The position numbers and the translations under genes were made by a program. The notes beneath the pieces are model-generated. The model saw only the letters and a program-made list of their open reading frames with translations. It did not search any database and was not told the DNA's origin. This document shows positions 34,493-44,043 of a stretch of DNA of 64,000 nucleotides, piece after piece; within the stretch, counting starts at the first letter, position 1; the number at the start of each line of letters is the position of its first letter. This DNA is from Bradyrhizobium sp. BR13661 (lineage in GTDB: Bacteria; Pseudomonadota; Alphaproteobacteria; Rhizobiales; Xanthobacteraceae). The stretch spans positions 1-64,000 of the forward strand of contig NZ_JARXWB010000005.1 in assembly GCF_029892425.1 (NCBI RefSeq), read 5' to 3'.

Positions 34493-34551
34493 GGCGATGT
34501 CTCGGTCGAGTTGGTGAGTGCTGGCAGACTGGCCCGCACCCACTTACACTT

Positions 34552-36567
34552 TTACGCAAACTCCAAAATCAGCGCGTCCACCGCGAGCGTCGCGCCTGCG
34601 CTGGCGTGGATCTTCTTCACGGTGCCGTCCTGCTCGGCGCGGAGCACGTTCTGCATCTTCATGGCTTCGACCACCGCCAGCGTCTCGCCGGCCTTGACCT
34701 CCTGCCCTTCGGTCACCGCGATCGAGACGATCAGGCCCGGCATCGGACACAGCAGCTTCTTGCCGGTGTCGGAGGCCGTGGTCACCGGCATCAGCCGCGC
34801 GGAAGCAGCTTCGGCCTCGGTCCAGACATAGACCGGCACCTCGACGCCCTGATGCGCCAGGCGAATGCCGTTGGCGATCGGGCGCGCCTGCACCGCGACG
34901 ATGTGGCCGTCGATGGTGCCCTGCCAGACCGGATCGCCAGGCTTCCATGCGGACTGCAACAGATGTGCGTTGCCGGGCTTACCCTCGGCGCTGACGAAGC
35001 GGATCGCGATCGCATCACCCTCACGGGCAACCTCGAGCAGGATTTCCTGGCGATCGAGCCAGACCGCGCGGCGGCGCTCGCGCTGCACGACGCGGCCGCC
35101 CATCTGGCCGGAGATCTGCCGCTTGCGCTCGCCGAGCACGTGATCGATGGCGGCGCCGACCGCGGCGATGCGCCGGGCGACCTCACCTTCGGGCACGCGC
35201 ACGGAAAAGCCCTTGGGGAATTCTTCCGCGATGAAGCCGGTCGACAGATTGCCCTCGCGCCAGCGCGGATGATGCATCAGCGCCGACAGGAACGGGATGT
35301 TGTGCCTGATGCCGTCGACATAGAACGAGTCAAGCGCGGTCGCCTGCGCCTCGATCGCCGCGGCGCGCGACGGCGCATGCGTCACGAGCTTGGCGATCAT
35401 CGGATCGTAATGGATCGAGATCTCGCCGCCCTCCTGCACGCCGGTGTCGTTGCGCACGGTGATGCCGTCCTGGCTCACTTCCGCGGGCGGGCGATATTTC
35501 ACCAGCCGCCCGATCGAGGGCAGGAAGTTGCGGAACGGATCTTCGGCATAGAGACGCGATTCCACCGCCCAGCCGGTCAGCGTGACGTCCTTCTGTGTCA
35601 GCGCGAGCTTCTCGCCTGCGGCCACGCGGATCATCTGCTCGACGAGGTCGACGCCGGTGATGAGTTCCGTGACGGGATGCTCGACCTGGAGGCGCGTGTT
35701 CATCTCCAGGAAGTAGAAGCTCTTGTCCTGGCCTGCGACGAATTCGACGGTGCCGGCGGAATCGTAGTTCACGGCCTTGGCCAGCGCGACCGCCTGCTCG
35801 CCCATCTTGCGGCGGGTGGCCTCATCCAGCAGCGGCGACGGCGCTTCCTCGATGACCTTCTGGTTGCGGCGCTGGATCGAGCATTCGCGCTCGCCGAGAT
35901 AGATGACGTTGCCGTGCTTGTCGCCCAGCACCTGGATCTCGATGTGGCGGGGATCGACGATGAACTTTTCGATGAAGACGCGATCATCGCCAAACGACGC
36001 CTTGGCCTCCGCTTTGGCAAGCCCAAATCCCTCCGCGACTTCCTCGGTCGAATAGGCGATGCGCATGCCTTTGCCGCCGCCACCGGCGGAGGCCTTGATC
36101 ATCACGGGATAGCCGATCGCGTCCGCGATCTTGACCGCGTGCTTGCCGTCCTCGATCACACCGAGGAAGCCCGGCACGGTCGAGACGTCAGCCTTGGCGG
36201 CCGCCTTCTTGGATTCGATCTTGTCGCCCATCGCCGCGATCGCGCCCGGGTTCGGGCCGATGAAGACGATGCCGGCGGCTTCCAGCGCGCGCGGAAACGC
36301 CTCGCGCTCGGACAGGAAGCCGTAGCCGGGATGCACGGCCTCGGCGCCGGTCTTCTTGCATGCCTCGACGATCTTCTCGATCACCAGATAGCTCTCGGCC
36401 GCAGCGGGCGGGCCGATCAGCACGGCCTCGTCGGCCATCTCGACATGGAGGGCGTCGCGGTCCGCCTCGGAATAGACCGCAACGGTCTGAATTCCCATCT
36501 TGCGGGCGGTCTTGATGACCCGGCAGGCGATTTCGCCGCGATTGGCGATCAGGATGCGTTTGAACAT
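34552..36567 (-). CDS. pccA: acetyl/propionyl-CoA carboxylase alpha subunit (biotin carboxylase + biotin carrier)
   Basis: The 671-residue protein has a biotin carboxylase half (about 1-450, starting FKRILIANRGEIACRVI, with the glycine-rich ATP loop SAGGGGKGMR and EMNTRLQVEHPV), a linking BT-like part, and a C-terminal biotinyl domain with the acceptor Lys in EAMKMQN. Its length matches rhizobial propionyl-CoA carboxylase alpha. The beta subunit gene is not in the window. ATG at 36567 follows MFKR-start convention. It precedes the ICL-family and acyP genes on the same strand and likely forms a three-gene unit. Confidence 0.95.
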   Translation of the reverse strand: MFKRILIANRGEIACRVIKTARKMGIQTVAVYSEADRDALHVEMADEAVLIGPPAAAESYLVIEKIVEACKKTGAEAVHPGYGFLSEREAFPRALEAAGIVFIGPNPGAIAAMGDKIESKKAAAKADVSTVPGFLGVIEDGKHAVKIADAIGYPVMIKASAGGGGKGMRIAYSTEEVAEGFGLAKAEAKASFGDDRVFIEKFIVDPRHIEIQVLGDKHGNVIYLGERECSIQRRNQKVIEEAPSPLLDEATRRKMGEQAVALAKAVNYDSAGTVEFVAGQDKSFYFLEMNTRLQVEHPVTELITGVDLVEQMIRVAAGEKLALTQKDVTLTGWAVESRLYAEDPFRNFLPSIGRLVKYRPPAEVSQDGITVRNDTGVQEGGEISIHYDPMIAKLVTHAPSRAAAIEAQATALDSFYVDGIRHNIPFLSALMHHPRWREGNLSTGFIAEEFPKGFSVRVPEGEVARRIAAVGAAIDHVLGERKRQISGQMGGRVVQRERRRAVWLDRQEILLEVAREGDAIAIRFVSAEGKPGNAHLLQSAWKPGDPVWQGTIDGHIVAVQARPIANGIRLAHQGVEVPVYVWTEAEAASARLMPVTTASDTGKKLLCPMPGLIVSIAVTEGQEVKAGETLAVVEAMKMQNVLRAEQDGTVKKIHASAGATLAVDALILEFA

Positions 36568-36753
36568 GTTGTCTTGAGCTTCGTCCCTTGGGCGGGACCC
36601 CTCCCGGGCCTTTGGCGGGTAGACCGGACGGGGCCGTATCCTGTCGTGGTACAGCAAAATCGGCCGGAGGCAACGGCCAAATCCGCCCCGCTCTGGCGTA
36701 CCAGCGCAAGACCGCCAAGACCGAAATGACCGGGCGCCTCGCCCCGGCAAGCC

Positions 36754-37896
36754 CTATGGCTTACCGGCCTTGGCCAAATCTCTGGCCATGTCACTGGCCA
36801 AGTCCTTGGCCAAGTCTTTGGCCACGTCCCTTGCCATATCCTTGGCCACGTCCCGGACCAGGCCGTGGATGAAGCCCAGCTTGGCGACCACGGCCGGTGA
36901 CAGGATGAAGGGATAGAGATCGCGCAGGCCCATGGCGCGGTTGACGCTGTTCATGGCGAAGGTAAAGGGCAGCCATGCATCGACGATCGCCTGAATGTCC
37001 CGTGCCTCGTAGGGGTTGAACCGGATCCGCGTCGACAACTCTCCGTCACGATCGACCCGCGGCCGCACCTCCATGCCGAACTCGGAGGCCATCTCCAGGG
37101 TATCGACGATGTGGAGATAGTGCGCCCAGGTCTCGGCGAAATCTTCCCAGGGGTGCGTGGTCGCATAGGCCGAAACGTAATTCTGCTGCCAGTCCGGCGG
37201 TGCACCTTCGGCATAATAGCGTTGCAGGGCCTCTCCGTAGTCAACCGAATCGTCGCCGAATACGGCGCGGCACTCATCCAGCTTGCCGCCCTCGCGCACC
37301 AGCACGTCCCAGAAATAGTGCCCGACCTCGTGGCGGAAATGCCCGAGCAGCGTCCGGTACGGCTCGCCCATCTCCAGCCTGCGCCGCTCGCGCTCGATCG
37401 TGTCAGTCTCGGTGAGCGCGATCGTGATCAGGCCGTTATCGTGGCCGGTCATGATCTTTTCCCCGGTGTTCGGATCGTCGGCGAGAAAATTAAAGATCAA
37501 CCCGCGCTCGGGATTCTCCTGCCGGGTCTGGAGCGGCAGCTTCCAGCGGATCAGGGAATAGAACAGCCGGTGCTTCGCCACCTCCAGCTCGCGCCAGCCG
37601 GCAAGTTGCGCGGGATCGGATAAATCGGGCACGATGCCGTTATGGCGGCAGGCGTGGCAATAGCCGGTGGTGTCGCTGGCATCCGTCAGCCAGTTGCAGG
37701 CATCATACTCGGCGTTGCGGCAGAGCAAGCGGCTTTCGCCCTTGTCCGCAAGCGCCTTCCAGCCCTCTGCAGCAGGCTCGATCGCAGACATCGTCTCCCT
37801 CTCCGGCAGGAAGGCAACGCGGTGGCCGCAGCGTTCGCAGGCACGGTTCTCGAAATAGAGAACGTTGCCGCAAGCCTGGCAGACAAAGAGCTTCAA
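36754..37896 (-). CDS. putative zinc-binding metallopeptidase (DUF2248 family)
   Basis: The 380-residue protein starts with a zinc ribbon (C6, C9, C20, C23) and a second C-rich part (C70s-80s, YCHACRHN). The peptidase motif is H189-E-V-G-H193 in HFRHEVGHYFW, followed by HPWEDFAETWAHYLHIVDTL. The family has zincin-like metal sites, but a substrate is not known. The C-terminus (about 348-375) is seven tandem 4-residue units of the KDLA/KDVA kind, coded by 12-base repeats. It lies upstream of pccA on the same strand with a gap of about 190 bp. Confidence 0.85.
   Translation of the reverse strand: MKLFVCQACGNVLYFENRACERCGHRVAFLPERETMSAIEPAAEGWKALADKGESRLLCRNAEYDACNWLTDASDTTGYCHACRHNGIVPDLSDPAQLAGWRELEVAKHRLFYSLIRWKLPLQTRQENPERGLIFNFLADDPNTGEKIMTGHDNGLITIALTETDTIERERRRLEMGEPYRTLLGHFRHEVGHYFWDVLVREGGKLDECRAVFGDDSVDYGEALQRYYAEGAPPDWQQNYVSAYATTHPWEDFAETWAHYLHIVDTLEMASEFGMEVRPRVDRDGELSTRIRFNPYEARDIQAIVDAWLPFTFAMNSVNRAMGLRDLYPFILSPAVVAKLGFIHGLVRDVAKDMARDVAKDLAKDLASDMARDLAKAGKP
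36771..36854. repeat. seven 12-bp tandem repeats in a coding region
   Basis: The unit is TGGCCA-NN-TCNN (plus strand), repeated seven times with small changes. It encodes the basic and hydrophobic units KDLA, KDMA, RDVA and SDMA at the C-terminus of the DUF2248 protein. The result is an amphipathic helix. Such runs vary in copy number by slippage in other genomes. Confidence 0.85.
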
Positions 37897-38109
37897 GATG
37901 AGCCTCTTGGGAAAGGGTGTCTTACTGATAGCAGAGGTGGCGCCCCGCAGATACGCGCGCCGAGGCTCATCGTTCCTTTATCAGGAACAATTTGTCGGAC
38001 CTCGCGTTCATTCATAGCCGCCACATGCCGCTCGGCGGGCCATTTCCCGATCTATTCCCTTTTGAGCAATGGCTATCACGCTTTGTCTGTGTGAATATCG
38101 GCCCGGCAC

Positions 38110-40587
38110 GTGCGCTCCCGCATCACAACGGCCGACGCCTTGAACGATCCGACACCCGAAACCATTGCCGCCGAGAGGCTGCGCCTGCACCTCGAAGAGA
38201 TCGCGCGCGAACGCGATAACGCCTATCGCGCGCTCCAGGAACGTGAGGCTGAGCTGGCGCGCATCCAGCGGATCGCCGGCGTCGGCGGCCTGGAGATCGA
38301 CTTCCGCGACGGCGTGAAGACCCGGCGCACCCCTGAATATCTCCTGATCCACGGTCTGCCGGCGGAGGCCGCTCATGAGACCTACGAGGACTGGGTTGGC
38401 CGCATCCATCCCGAGGATCGTGATCGGACGGTCGAGCATCTCTTCAACACGCTCAAGGGGGAGAATAGCGACTATTCCGACCGTTATCGCATCATCCGCC
38501 CTGATAACGGCGAGATCCGCTGGATCCGCGTCGTCGGCAAGATCGAGCGCGATGCGAACGGGCGCGCGGTGCGGTTGGTCGGTGCGGATCTCGATGTCAC
38601 CGACCAGATGCTGGCCCAGGCGACGCTACACGAGAGCGAGGAACGCTTCCGCCTGATCGCCGACAGCGCGCCGGTGCCGATCTGGGTGACGAAGCTCGAC
38701 CGCACGCGCTCCTTCGCCAACCAGGCCTATGTCGATTTCGTCGGCCTGCCCTACGAGCAGGCCATCGCCTTCGACTGGCGCAAGGTATTGCATCCGGACG
38801 ACCTGCCGCATGTGCTGCAGCAATCCGTCCAGGGCGAAGCCTCGCTCAAGCCGTTCGTGCTGGAGGCACGTTACAAGAACGCATCGGGCGAATGGCGCTG
38901 GCTGCACTCGGAATCGCAGCCGCGCTGGGACCCGACCGGCAAGCATATCGGCTTCATCGGCGTCGCCCACGACATCACTGCTGCCAAGCAGGCGGAGATC
39001 GAGCTGCGCAGGCTCAACGAGACCCTAGAGGAGCGCATCGCCGAGCGCACCGCCGAGCTGGAATCCAACGAGGCACGTCTGCGCGCGATCCTCGAGACCA
39101 GCAACCAGTATCAAGGCCTGGTCAATCTCAAGGGCGAGCTGCTCTACGCCAACAAGACGGCCCTCGACGGCATCAAGGCGAGCTCTACTGACGTCATCGG
39201 CAAGCCGTTCTGGGACACGGCCTGGTTCACCGGCACCCCCGGCATGAGCGCTGTCGTCCGCGAGGCCTTCGACACCGTGCTGAAGGGCGAAGCGGTGCGG
39301 ATCGAGATGCGGCTGCGGCTGCCGATCGGCGAGCGCGATTTCGAATTCGGCATGCGTCCGGTGCTCGACCGCCACGGCAATATCACCGGCGCGGTGCCCG
39401 AGGCCGTCGACATCACCGAGCGCCGCCGCGGCGAGGAAGCGCTGCGGCAATCGCAGAAGATGGAGGCGATCGGCCAGCTCACCGGCGGCGTCGCCCACGA
39501 TTTCAACAACCTCCTCACCATCATCCGCTCGGCGACCGACTTCCTGCGGCGCCGCGAGCTCCCGGAGGAGCGCCGCCGCCGCTATGTCGATGCGATCTCC
39601 GACACCGTCGAACGCGCCTCCAAACTGACTGCGCAGCTGCTGGCCTTTGCACGCCGGCATCCGCTGAAGCCGCAAATCTTCAATGTCGGCAGCCAGGTCG
39701 AGGGCGTGGCGCAGCTGGTGCGACCGCTGGTCGGCGGCCGGATCGAGATCGTCGTCGAGATCGACGATTCCGATTGCTTTACGGTCGCCGACATCGCCCA
39801 GTTCGAGACCGCGCTGATCAACCTCGCCATCAACGCCCGCGACGCCATGGATGACGAAGGCCGCCTCACCATTTCAGTACGCAAGGTTCAGGGCATCCCG
39901 AACCTCCGGGCGCAGTCTGCGCGCGGCGGCGACTATGTCGCGATATCGGTCGCGGACACCGGAAGCGGCATCGCCCCCGAAAACATCGACGCCATTTTCG
40001 AACCCTTCTTCACCACCAAGGAGGTCGGCAAGGGCACCGGCCTTGGCCTCAGCCAGGCTTTTGGTTTTGCAAAGCAGTCCGAGGGCGACATCGCGGTGAC
40101 GAGCACGCCCGGCAGGGGCGCGACCTTCACCATCTATCTGCCGCAGGCGCAGAGCCCGACCGCCGAGAAAGAAGCGGCATCGCTGACCAGCGAAGGCGCG
40201 ACCACCGGGCGCGGCTATCGCGTGCTCGTGGTCGAGGACAACGACGACGTCGGCCAGTTCTCGACCGAGCTTCTGGAAGACCTCGGCTATGTCACCCGCC
40301 GTGCCGCCAACGCCAAGGCCGCCCTCGCCATCCTCGGCGAGAACGAATTTGCGGTCGATCTCGTCTTCTCCGACGTCATCATGCCCGGCATGAACGGCGT
40401 CGAGCTCGCCGGCATCATCCGCGAGCGCTATCCGGGCCTGCCCGTCGTGCTGACCAGCGGCTACAGCAACGTGCTCGCCGAAAACGCCCATCGCGGATTC
40501 GAACTGATCCAGAAGCCATATTCGGTGGAATCGCTCTCGCGCATCCTGCGCAAGGCGATCATGGAAAAGCTGTCGGTGGCTCGCTAA
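38110..40587 (+). CDS. multi-PAS hybrid histidine kinase
   Basis: The 825-residue protein has a coiled N-terminus (about 15-50), three PAS/PAC units (about 55-165, 175-300 and 325-440), HisKA with His463 in GGVAHDFNNLL, an ATPase domain (about 570-690, LAINARDAMDDEG and GTGLGLSQAFG), and a receiver domain (about 700-820) with Asp755 in VFSDVIMPG. It has no transmembrane segment, so it reads internal signals. The GTG start lacks a good ribosome site and could be wrong by a few codons. No response regulator gene is adjacent, so the output goes through a distant partner. Confidence 0.93.
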   Translation: MRSRITTADALNDPTPETIAAERLRLHLEEIARERDNAYRALQEREAELARIQRIAGVGGLEIDFRDGVKTRRTPEYLLIHGLPAEAAHETYEDWVGRIHPEDRDRTVEHLFNTLKGENSDYSDRYRIIRPDNGEIRWIRVVGKIERDANGRAVRLVGADLDVTDQMLAQATLHESEERFRLIADSAPVPIWVTKLDRTRSFANQAYVDFVGLPYEQAIAFDWRKVLHPDDLPHVLQQSVQGEASLKPFVLEARYKNASGEWRWLHSESQPRWDPTGKHIGFIGVAHDITAAKQAEIELRRLNETLEERIAERTAELESNEARLRAILETSNQYQGLVNLKGELLYANKTALDGIKASSTDVIGKPFWDTAWFTGTPGMSAVVREAFDTVLKGEAVRIEMRLRLPIGERDFEFGMRPVLDRHGNITGAVPEAVDITERRRGEEALRQSQKMEAIGQLTGGVAHDFNNLLTIIRSATDFLRRRELPEERRRRYVDAISDTVERASKLTAQLLAFARRHPLKPQIFNVGSQVEGVAQLVRPLVGGRIEIVVEIDDSDCFTVADIAQFETALINLAINARDAMDDEGRLTISVRKVQGIPNLRAQSARGGDYVAISVADTGSGIAPENIDAIFEPFFTTKEVGKGTGLGLSQAFGFAKQSEGDIAVTSTPGRGATFTIYLPQAQSPTAEKEAASLTSEGATTGRGYRVLVVEDNDDVGQFSTELLEDLGYVTRRAANAKAALAILGENEFAVDLVFSDVIMPGMNGVELAGIIRERYPGLPVVLTSGYSNVLAENAHRGFELIQKPYSVESLSRILRKAIMEKLSVAR

Positions 40588-40598
40588 GGAATATCCCC

Positions 40599-41039
40599 AT
40601 GAAACCCGCCCTCTTCTCCGCCTGGCAAACCTGGGCGCTGCTCTCCGCCTGTTTTGCGGCGCTCACCGCGATCTTCGCCAAGGTCGGCGTCGCGAACATC
40701 AATCCTGACCTCGCGACCTTCATCCGCACCATCGTCGTTCTGCTCGCCTTCTCGGTGCTGCTGTTCTTCACCGGGCAGTTCGCCGTGCCCTCAGCAGTCT
40801 CGTCGAAGACCTGGCTGTTCCTGGTGCTGTCGGGGCTGGCGACCGGCGCCTCCTGGCTGTGTTATTTTCGCGCGCTGAAGCTTGGGCCCGCCACGCTGGT
40901 GGCGCCGATCGACAAGCTCAGCGTCGTGCTGGTCGCCCTGTTCGCCTTCGCCTTTCTCGGCGAGCGGCCGAGCGCGCAGGGCTGGATCGGGATCGCCATG
41001 ATCGGCGCCGGCGCTGTTCTCCTGGCTGTGAAGCTTTAG
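40599..41039 (+). CDS. DMT/EamA-type half-size transporter
   Basis: The 146-residue membrane protein has about five transmembrane segments (5-27, 35-57, 67-90, 95-115 and 122-145). It has one EamA repeat rather than the usual two (LLSACFAALTAIFAKVGVANINP, FLVLSGLATGASWLCYFRALKLGPA). Single-repeat members act as dimers. An AAGGA ribosome site precedes the ATG, 11 bp after the kinase stop, so it may be co-transcribed with the kinase. Substrate is not known. Confidence 0.85.
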   Translation: MKPALFSAWQTWALLSACFAALTAIFAKVGVANINPDLATFIRTIVVLLAFSVLLFFTGQFAVPSAVSSKTWLFLVLSGLATGASWLCYFRALKLGPATLVAPIDKLSVVLVALFAFAFLGERPSAQGWIGIAMIGAGAVLLAVKL

Positions 41040-41106
41040 CGCGGAACAAAGCGGGCGTGACGTCGGTTTCTGCCCCGGGGCGACTTGAGCCTCGATCGAG
41101 AGACCG

Positions 41107-42390
41107 ATGTCGAGCAAAAGCCCCGACCAGGCACGGCAGGCTGGCCACGCGCTGGATGCATCGAACTTCTTCCTCGCCGACGTCCGTGACGGGCTCGGCC
41201 CCTATCTCGCCGTCTATCTCCTCACCGAGCAACACTGGGACGAAGCACGGATCGGCCTCGTGATGTCGATTTCGACCATCGCCGGCATCGTCGCGCAGAC
41301 GCCGGCCGGCGCGGTGGTGGATGCGACTCGGGCGAAGCGAACGGCGATGGCGGTTGCCGCCATCCTCGTGACGCTCGCCTCGCTGTCGCTACCCCTGTTT
41401 CCCGCCTTCCTGCCGGTCGCGATCTCGCAAGGCATCGCGCAGGCTGCGGCCGTGATCTTCCCACCGGCGATCGCCGCCGTTTCGCTCGGCATTTTTGGGC
41501 ACGCCGCCTTCACCCGGCGGATCGGACGCAACGAGACCTTCAATCACGCCGGCAACGCGGTCGCGGCCGGACTTGCGGGCGTGTCGGCTTACTGGTTCGG
41601 GCCATCAGTGGTGTTTTATCTCCTTGGAGCCATGGCGATCGCGAGCCTCGTCAGCATCCTGGCGATTCCCGAAAGGGCCATCGACCACGACCTTGCCCGC
41701 GGACTGAAGGAAGCTGGTGCGGACAAGCCGCATGACGCACCATCCGGTCTCGGCATCCTCCTGACCTGCCGCCCCCTGCTCGTCTTCGCGATTTGCACGG
41801 CGCTTTTCCACTTGTCCAACGCAGCGATGCTGCCGCTGGTTGGGCAGAAGCTGGCGCTGCAGGACAAGAACATGGGCACCAGCCTGATGTCGGCCTGCAT
41901 CGTCGCCGCGCAGCTGGTCATGGTGCCGTTCGCAATGCTGGTCGGCGCGAAGGCGGACCGCTGGGGCCACAAGCGCTTCTTCCTCGGCGCGCTGTTGATC
42001 CTGCCCATTCGGGGAGCGCTCTATACGCTCTCGGACAATCCGGTCTGGCTGGTCGCCGTGCAGCTGCTCGACGGCGTCGGCGCCGGCATCTTTGGCGCGA
42101 TCTTCCCCGTGATCGTTGCCGATCTCATGCGCAACACCGGCCGCTTCAACGTCGCGCAAGGTGCCGTGATCACCGCCCAGAGCATCGGCGCCGCGCTGTC
42201 CACGACACTGGCCGGCTTCGTCGTGGTCGGCGCGGGCTATAGCGCCGCGTTCATCACCCTCGGCGCGGTCGGCGCGATTGGCGCCGTGATCTGCCTTCTG
42301 GCGCTACCCGAGACGCGACAAATCGCGGATGACGGCCCGCGCCTGCAGGGGAAGACAGCAGCGCCCGCTTCCGCTATCGCTGCCAAATGA
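41107..42390 (+). CDS. MFS transporter
   Basis: This 427-residue protein has about 12 hydrophobic segments and the MFS loop pattern (AGAVVDATRAKR in the loop between TM2 and TM3; VGAKADRWGHKR in the second half). Substrate is not deducible. It follows the DMT gene on the same strand by 67 bp and precedes the arsB-like gene by 22 bp. Its location with an ArsB-like pump suggests a role in efflux or resistance, which is an inference. Confidence 0.9.
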   Translation: MSSKSPDQARQAGHALDASNFFLADVRDGLGPYLAVYLLTEQHWDEARIGLVMSISTIAGIVAQTPAGAVVDATRAKRTAMAVAAILVTLASLSLPLFPAFLPVAISQGIAQAAAVIFPPAIAAVSLGIFGHAAFTRRIGRNETFNHAGNAVAAGLAGVSAYWFGPSVVFYLLGAMAIASLVSILAIPERAIDHDLARGLKEAGADKPHDAPSGLGILLTCRPLLVFAICTALFHLSNAAMLPLVGQKLALQDKNMGTSLMSACIVAAQLVMVPFAMLVGAKADRWGHKRFFLGALLILPIRGALYTLSDNPVWLVAVQLLDGVGAGIFGAIFPVIVADLMRNTGRFNVAQGAVITAQSIGAALSTTLAGFVVVGAGYSAAFITLGAVGAIGAVICLLALPETRQIADDGPRLQGKTAAPASAIAAK

Positions 42391-42412
42391 ACTCACGCCA
42401 CAAGGATTGAAC

Positions 42413-43663
42413 GTGCCGTCTGACGCCATCTGGGCCTGGATCATCATCGTCGCCGCGACCGCTTGCGTCATCATCCGTCCATTTCGCTTGCCCGAGGCGA
42501 TCTGGGCCGTGCTCGGCGCCGGCGCCCTGGTGCTGCTCGGTTTCCTGCCGTGGCAGGATGCGCTGGACGGCGTCGAGAAAGGCGTCGACGTCTATCTTTT
42601 CCTGATCGGCATGATGCTGATCGCCGAACTGGCGCGGCTCGAAGGACTGTTCGACTATCTCGCAGCGCTCGCCGTGGAATACGCTGCCGGCTCGCCGCAG
42701 CGACTGTTCCTGCTGATCTATGTCGTCGGCACTGTCGTCACCGTGCTGCTCTCGAATGACGCCACCGCGATCGTGCTGACCCCGGCGGTCTACGCCGCGA
42801 CGCGCGCGGCCGGCGCCAAGCCGCTGCCTTATCTGTTCGTCTGCGCCTTCATCGCCAATGCCGCGAGCTTCGTGCTGCCGATCTCCAACCCCGCCAATCT
42901 CGTCGTGTTCGGCGCGCGCATGCCGCAGCTGACGGAGTGGCTGCGCCTCTTCACCCTGCCCTCGATAGCCTCGATCGTGCTGACCTACATCGTGCTGCGC
43001 CTGACCCAGCACCGCGCGCTGAAGGAAGAGACAATTGCCCGCAGCGTGCCGCATCCCAAGCTCGGTCGCGGCGGCAAGCTGACGGCGGTCGGCATCGTCG
43101 CCATCGGAATCGTGCTGGTCACGGCCTCTGCGCTCGACAAGCAATTGGGCCTGCCGACCTTCATCTGCGGCGTGGTGACGGCCGCGATCGTGCTGCTGAT
43201 CAGCCACCAATCGCCGCTGCCGGTGCTGCGCGGCGTATCCTGGAGCGTGCTGCCGCTGGTCGGCGGTCTGTTCGTGATGGTGGAGGCACTGATCAAGACC
43301 GGCGTGATCGGGCAGCTCAGTGCGCTGCTGCATGAAGCGGTTGCGCAATCGATCCCGAAAGCCGCATGGAGCGTCGGCATCGCCACCGCCATTGCCGACA
43401 ACATCGCCAACAATCTGCCGGTTGGTCTCGTCGCAGGCTCAGTCGCTGCCAGCGATCACCTGCCCGCGCCCGTCGTCAGCGCGATCCTGATCGGCGTCGA
43501 TCTCGGACCCAATCTATCTGTGACCGGTTCGCTCGCGACCATTCTCTGGCTGGTCGCGCTGCGGCGGGAGAAGATCGAGGTCGGCGCCTGGCCGTTCCTC
43601 AAGCTCGGCATGCTGGTCACGCCGCCGGCCCTGATCGCGGCATTGGCTGCTGCGATCCGATAA
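42413..43663 (+). CDS. ArsB/NhaD-type ion efflux permease
   Basis: The 416-residue protein has about 11-12 membrane segments with the motif TVVTVLLSNDATAIVLTPAVYAA and the ADNIANNLPVGLVAGS re-entrant-like stretch, typical of ArsB and the wider ion transporter superfamily. ArsB exports arsenite and antimonite, driven by the proton gradient or by ArsA. No arsR, arsC or arsA gene adjoins, so the substrate could be another anion. GTG at 42413 is the start, with a good AAGGA site; upstream frame is a shadow of the MFS gene. Confidence 0.85.
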   Translation: MPSDAIWAWIIIVAATACVIIRPFRLPEAIWAVLGAGALVLLGFLPWQDALDGVEKGVDVYLFLIGMMLIAELARLEGLFDYLAALAVEYAAGSPQRLFLLIYVVGTVVTVLLSNDATAIVLTPAVYAATRAAGAKPLPYLFVCAFIANAASFVLPISNPANLVVFGARMPQLTEWLRLFTLPSIASIVLTYIVLRLTQHRALKEETIARSVPHPKLGRGGKLTAVGIVAIGIVLVTASALDKQLGLPTFICGVVTAAIVLLISHQSPLPVLRGVSWSVLPLVGGLFVMVEALIKTGVIGQLSALLHEAVAQSIPKAAWSVGIATAIADNIANNLPVGLVAGSVAASDHLPAPVVSAILIGVDLGPNLSVTGSLATILWLVALRREKIEVGAWPFLKLGMLVTPPALIAALAAAIR

Positions 43664-43759
43664 TCGCGCGCAGTTTGCGGCGCATCAATGTGGCCGGCAA
43701 GACCGAACCTATACTTTTCTCCGTCGCGTAGCCTGATAGGCGCGGCAAGGAGATTTATC

Positions 43760-43987
43760 ATGCACATTCAATCAAAGGCATTGCCGCAGAGCTTTTCCCT
43801 GCGCCGCTCGCTTCACGGCCTCGCCGCACCGGACGATGCGTCCCACCCGCTGCTCGTCTTCGTGGCCGTGGTGCTGTTGACCCTGTCCGTCATCGTGCAG
43901 ATCGACCTGCACAGCGCCCAGCTTCAGGCCATCGGCCTCATCGGCTATGCAGCGACCGGGATTGATCCCGCATTCATGGGCCCGTAG
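43760..43987 (+). CDS. small single-pass membrane protein
   Basis: The 75-residue protein has one hydrophobic segment (about 31-50, LLVFVAVVLLTLSVIVQID) with a basic N-terminal side. A strong AAGGAGA ribosome site lies before the ATG at 43760. No family is recognised. A terminator-like hairpin follows its stop codon. It is most likely a real monocistronic gene of unknown function. Confidence 0.6.
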   Translation: MHIQSKALPQSFSLRRSLHGLAAPDDASHPLLVFVAVVLLTLSVIVQIDLHSAQLQAIGLIGYAATGIDPAFMGP

Positions 43988-43998
43988 CGAGAAGGCCC

Positions 43999-44023
43999 GG
44001 TCGCGGCCATGACGGCCGCGACC
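43999..44023. terminator. terminator hairpin between convergent genes
   Basis: GGTCGCGGCC-ATGAC-GGCCGCGACC is a perfect 10-bp stem with a 5-base loop, followed by GCACTTTT on the plus strand. It ends the small membrane protein gene and is placed between it and the convergent MFS gene. Confidence 0.8.
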
Positions 44024-44043
44024 GCACTTTTCCGGATCAGGCT

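Noticed and set aside
34606..36729. 707-codon plus-strand frame opposite pccA
   Set aside because: The minus strand encodes a clear biotin carboxylase; the antisense frame is His/Asp/Arg-rich without any domain.
41107..43663. Arsenic-resistance operon
   Set aside because: The ArsB-like permease has no arsR, arsC, arsA or arsH neighbour; the ArsR at 62165 is 19 kb away and lacks the metal motif.
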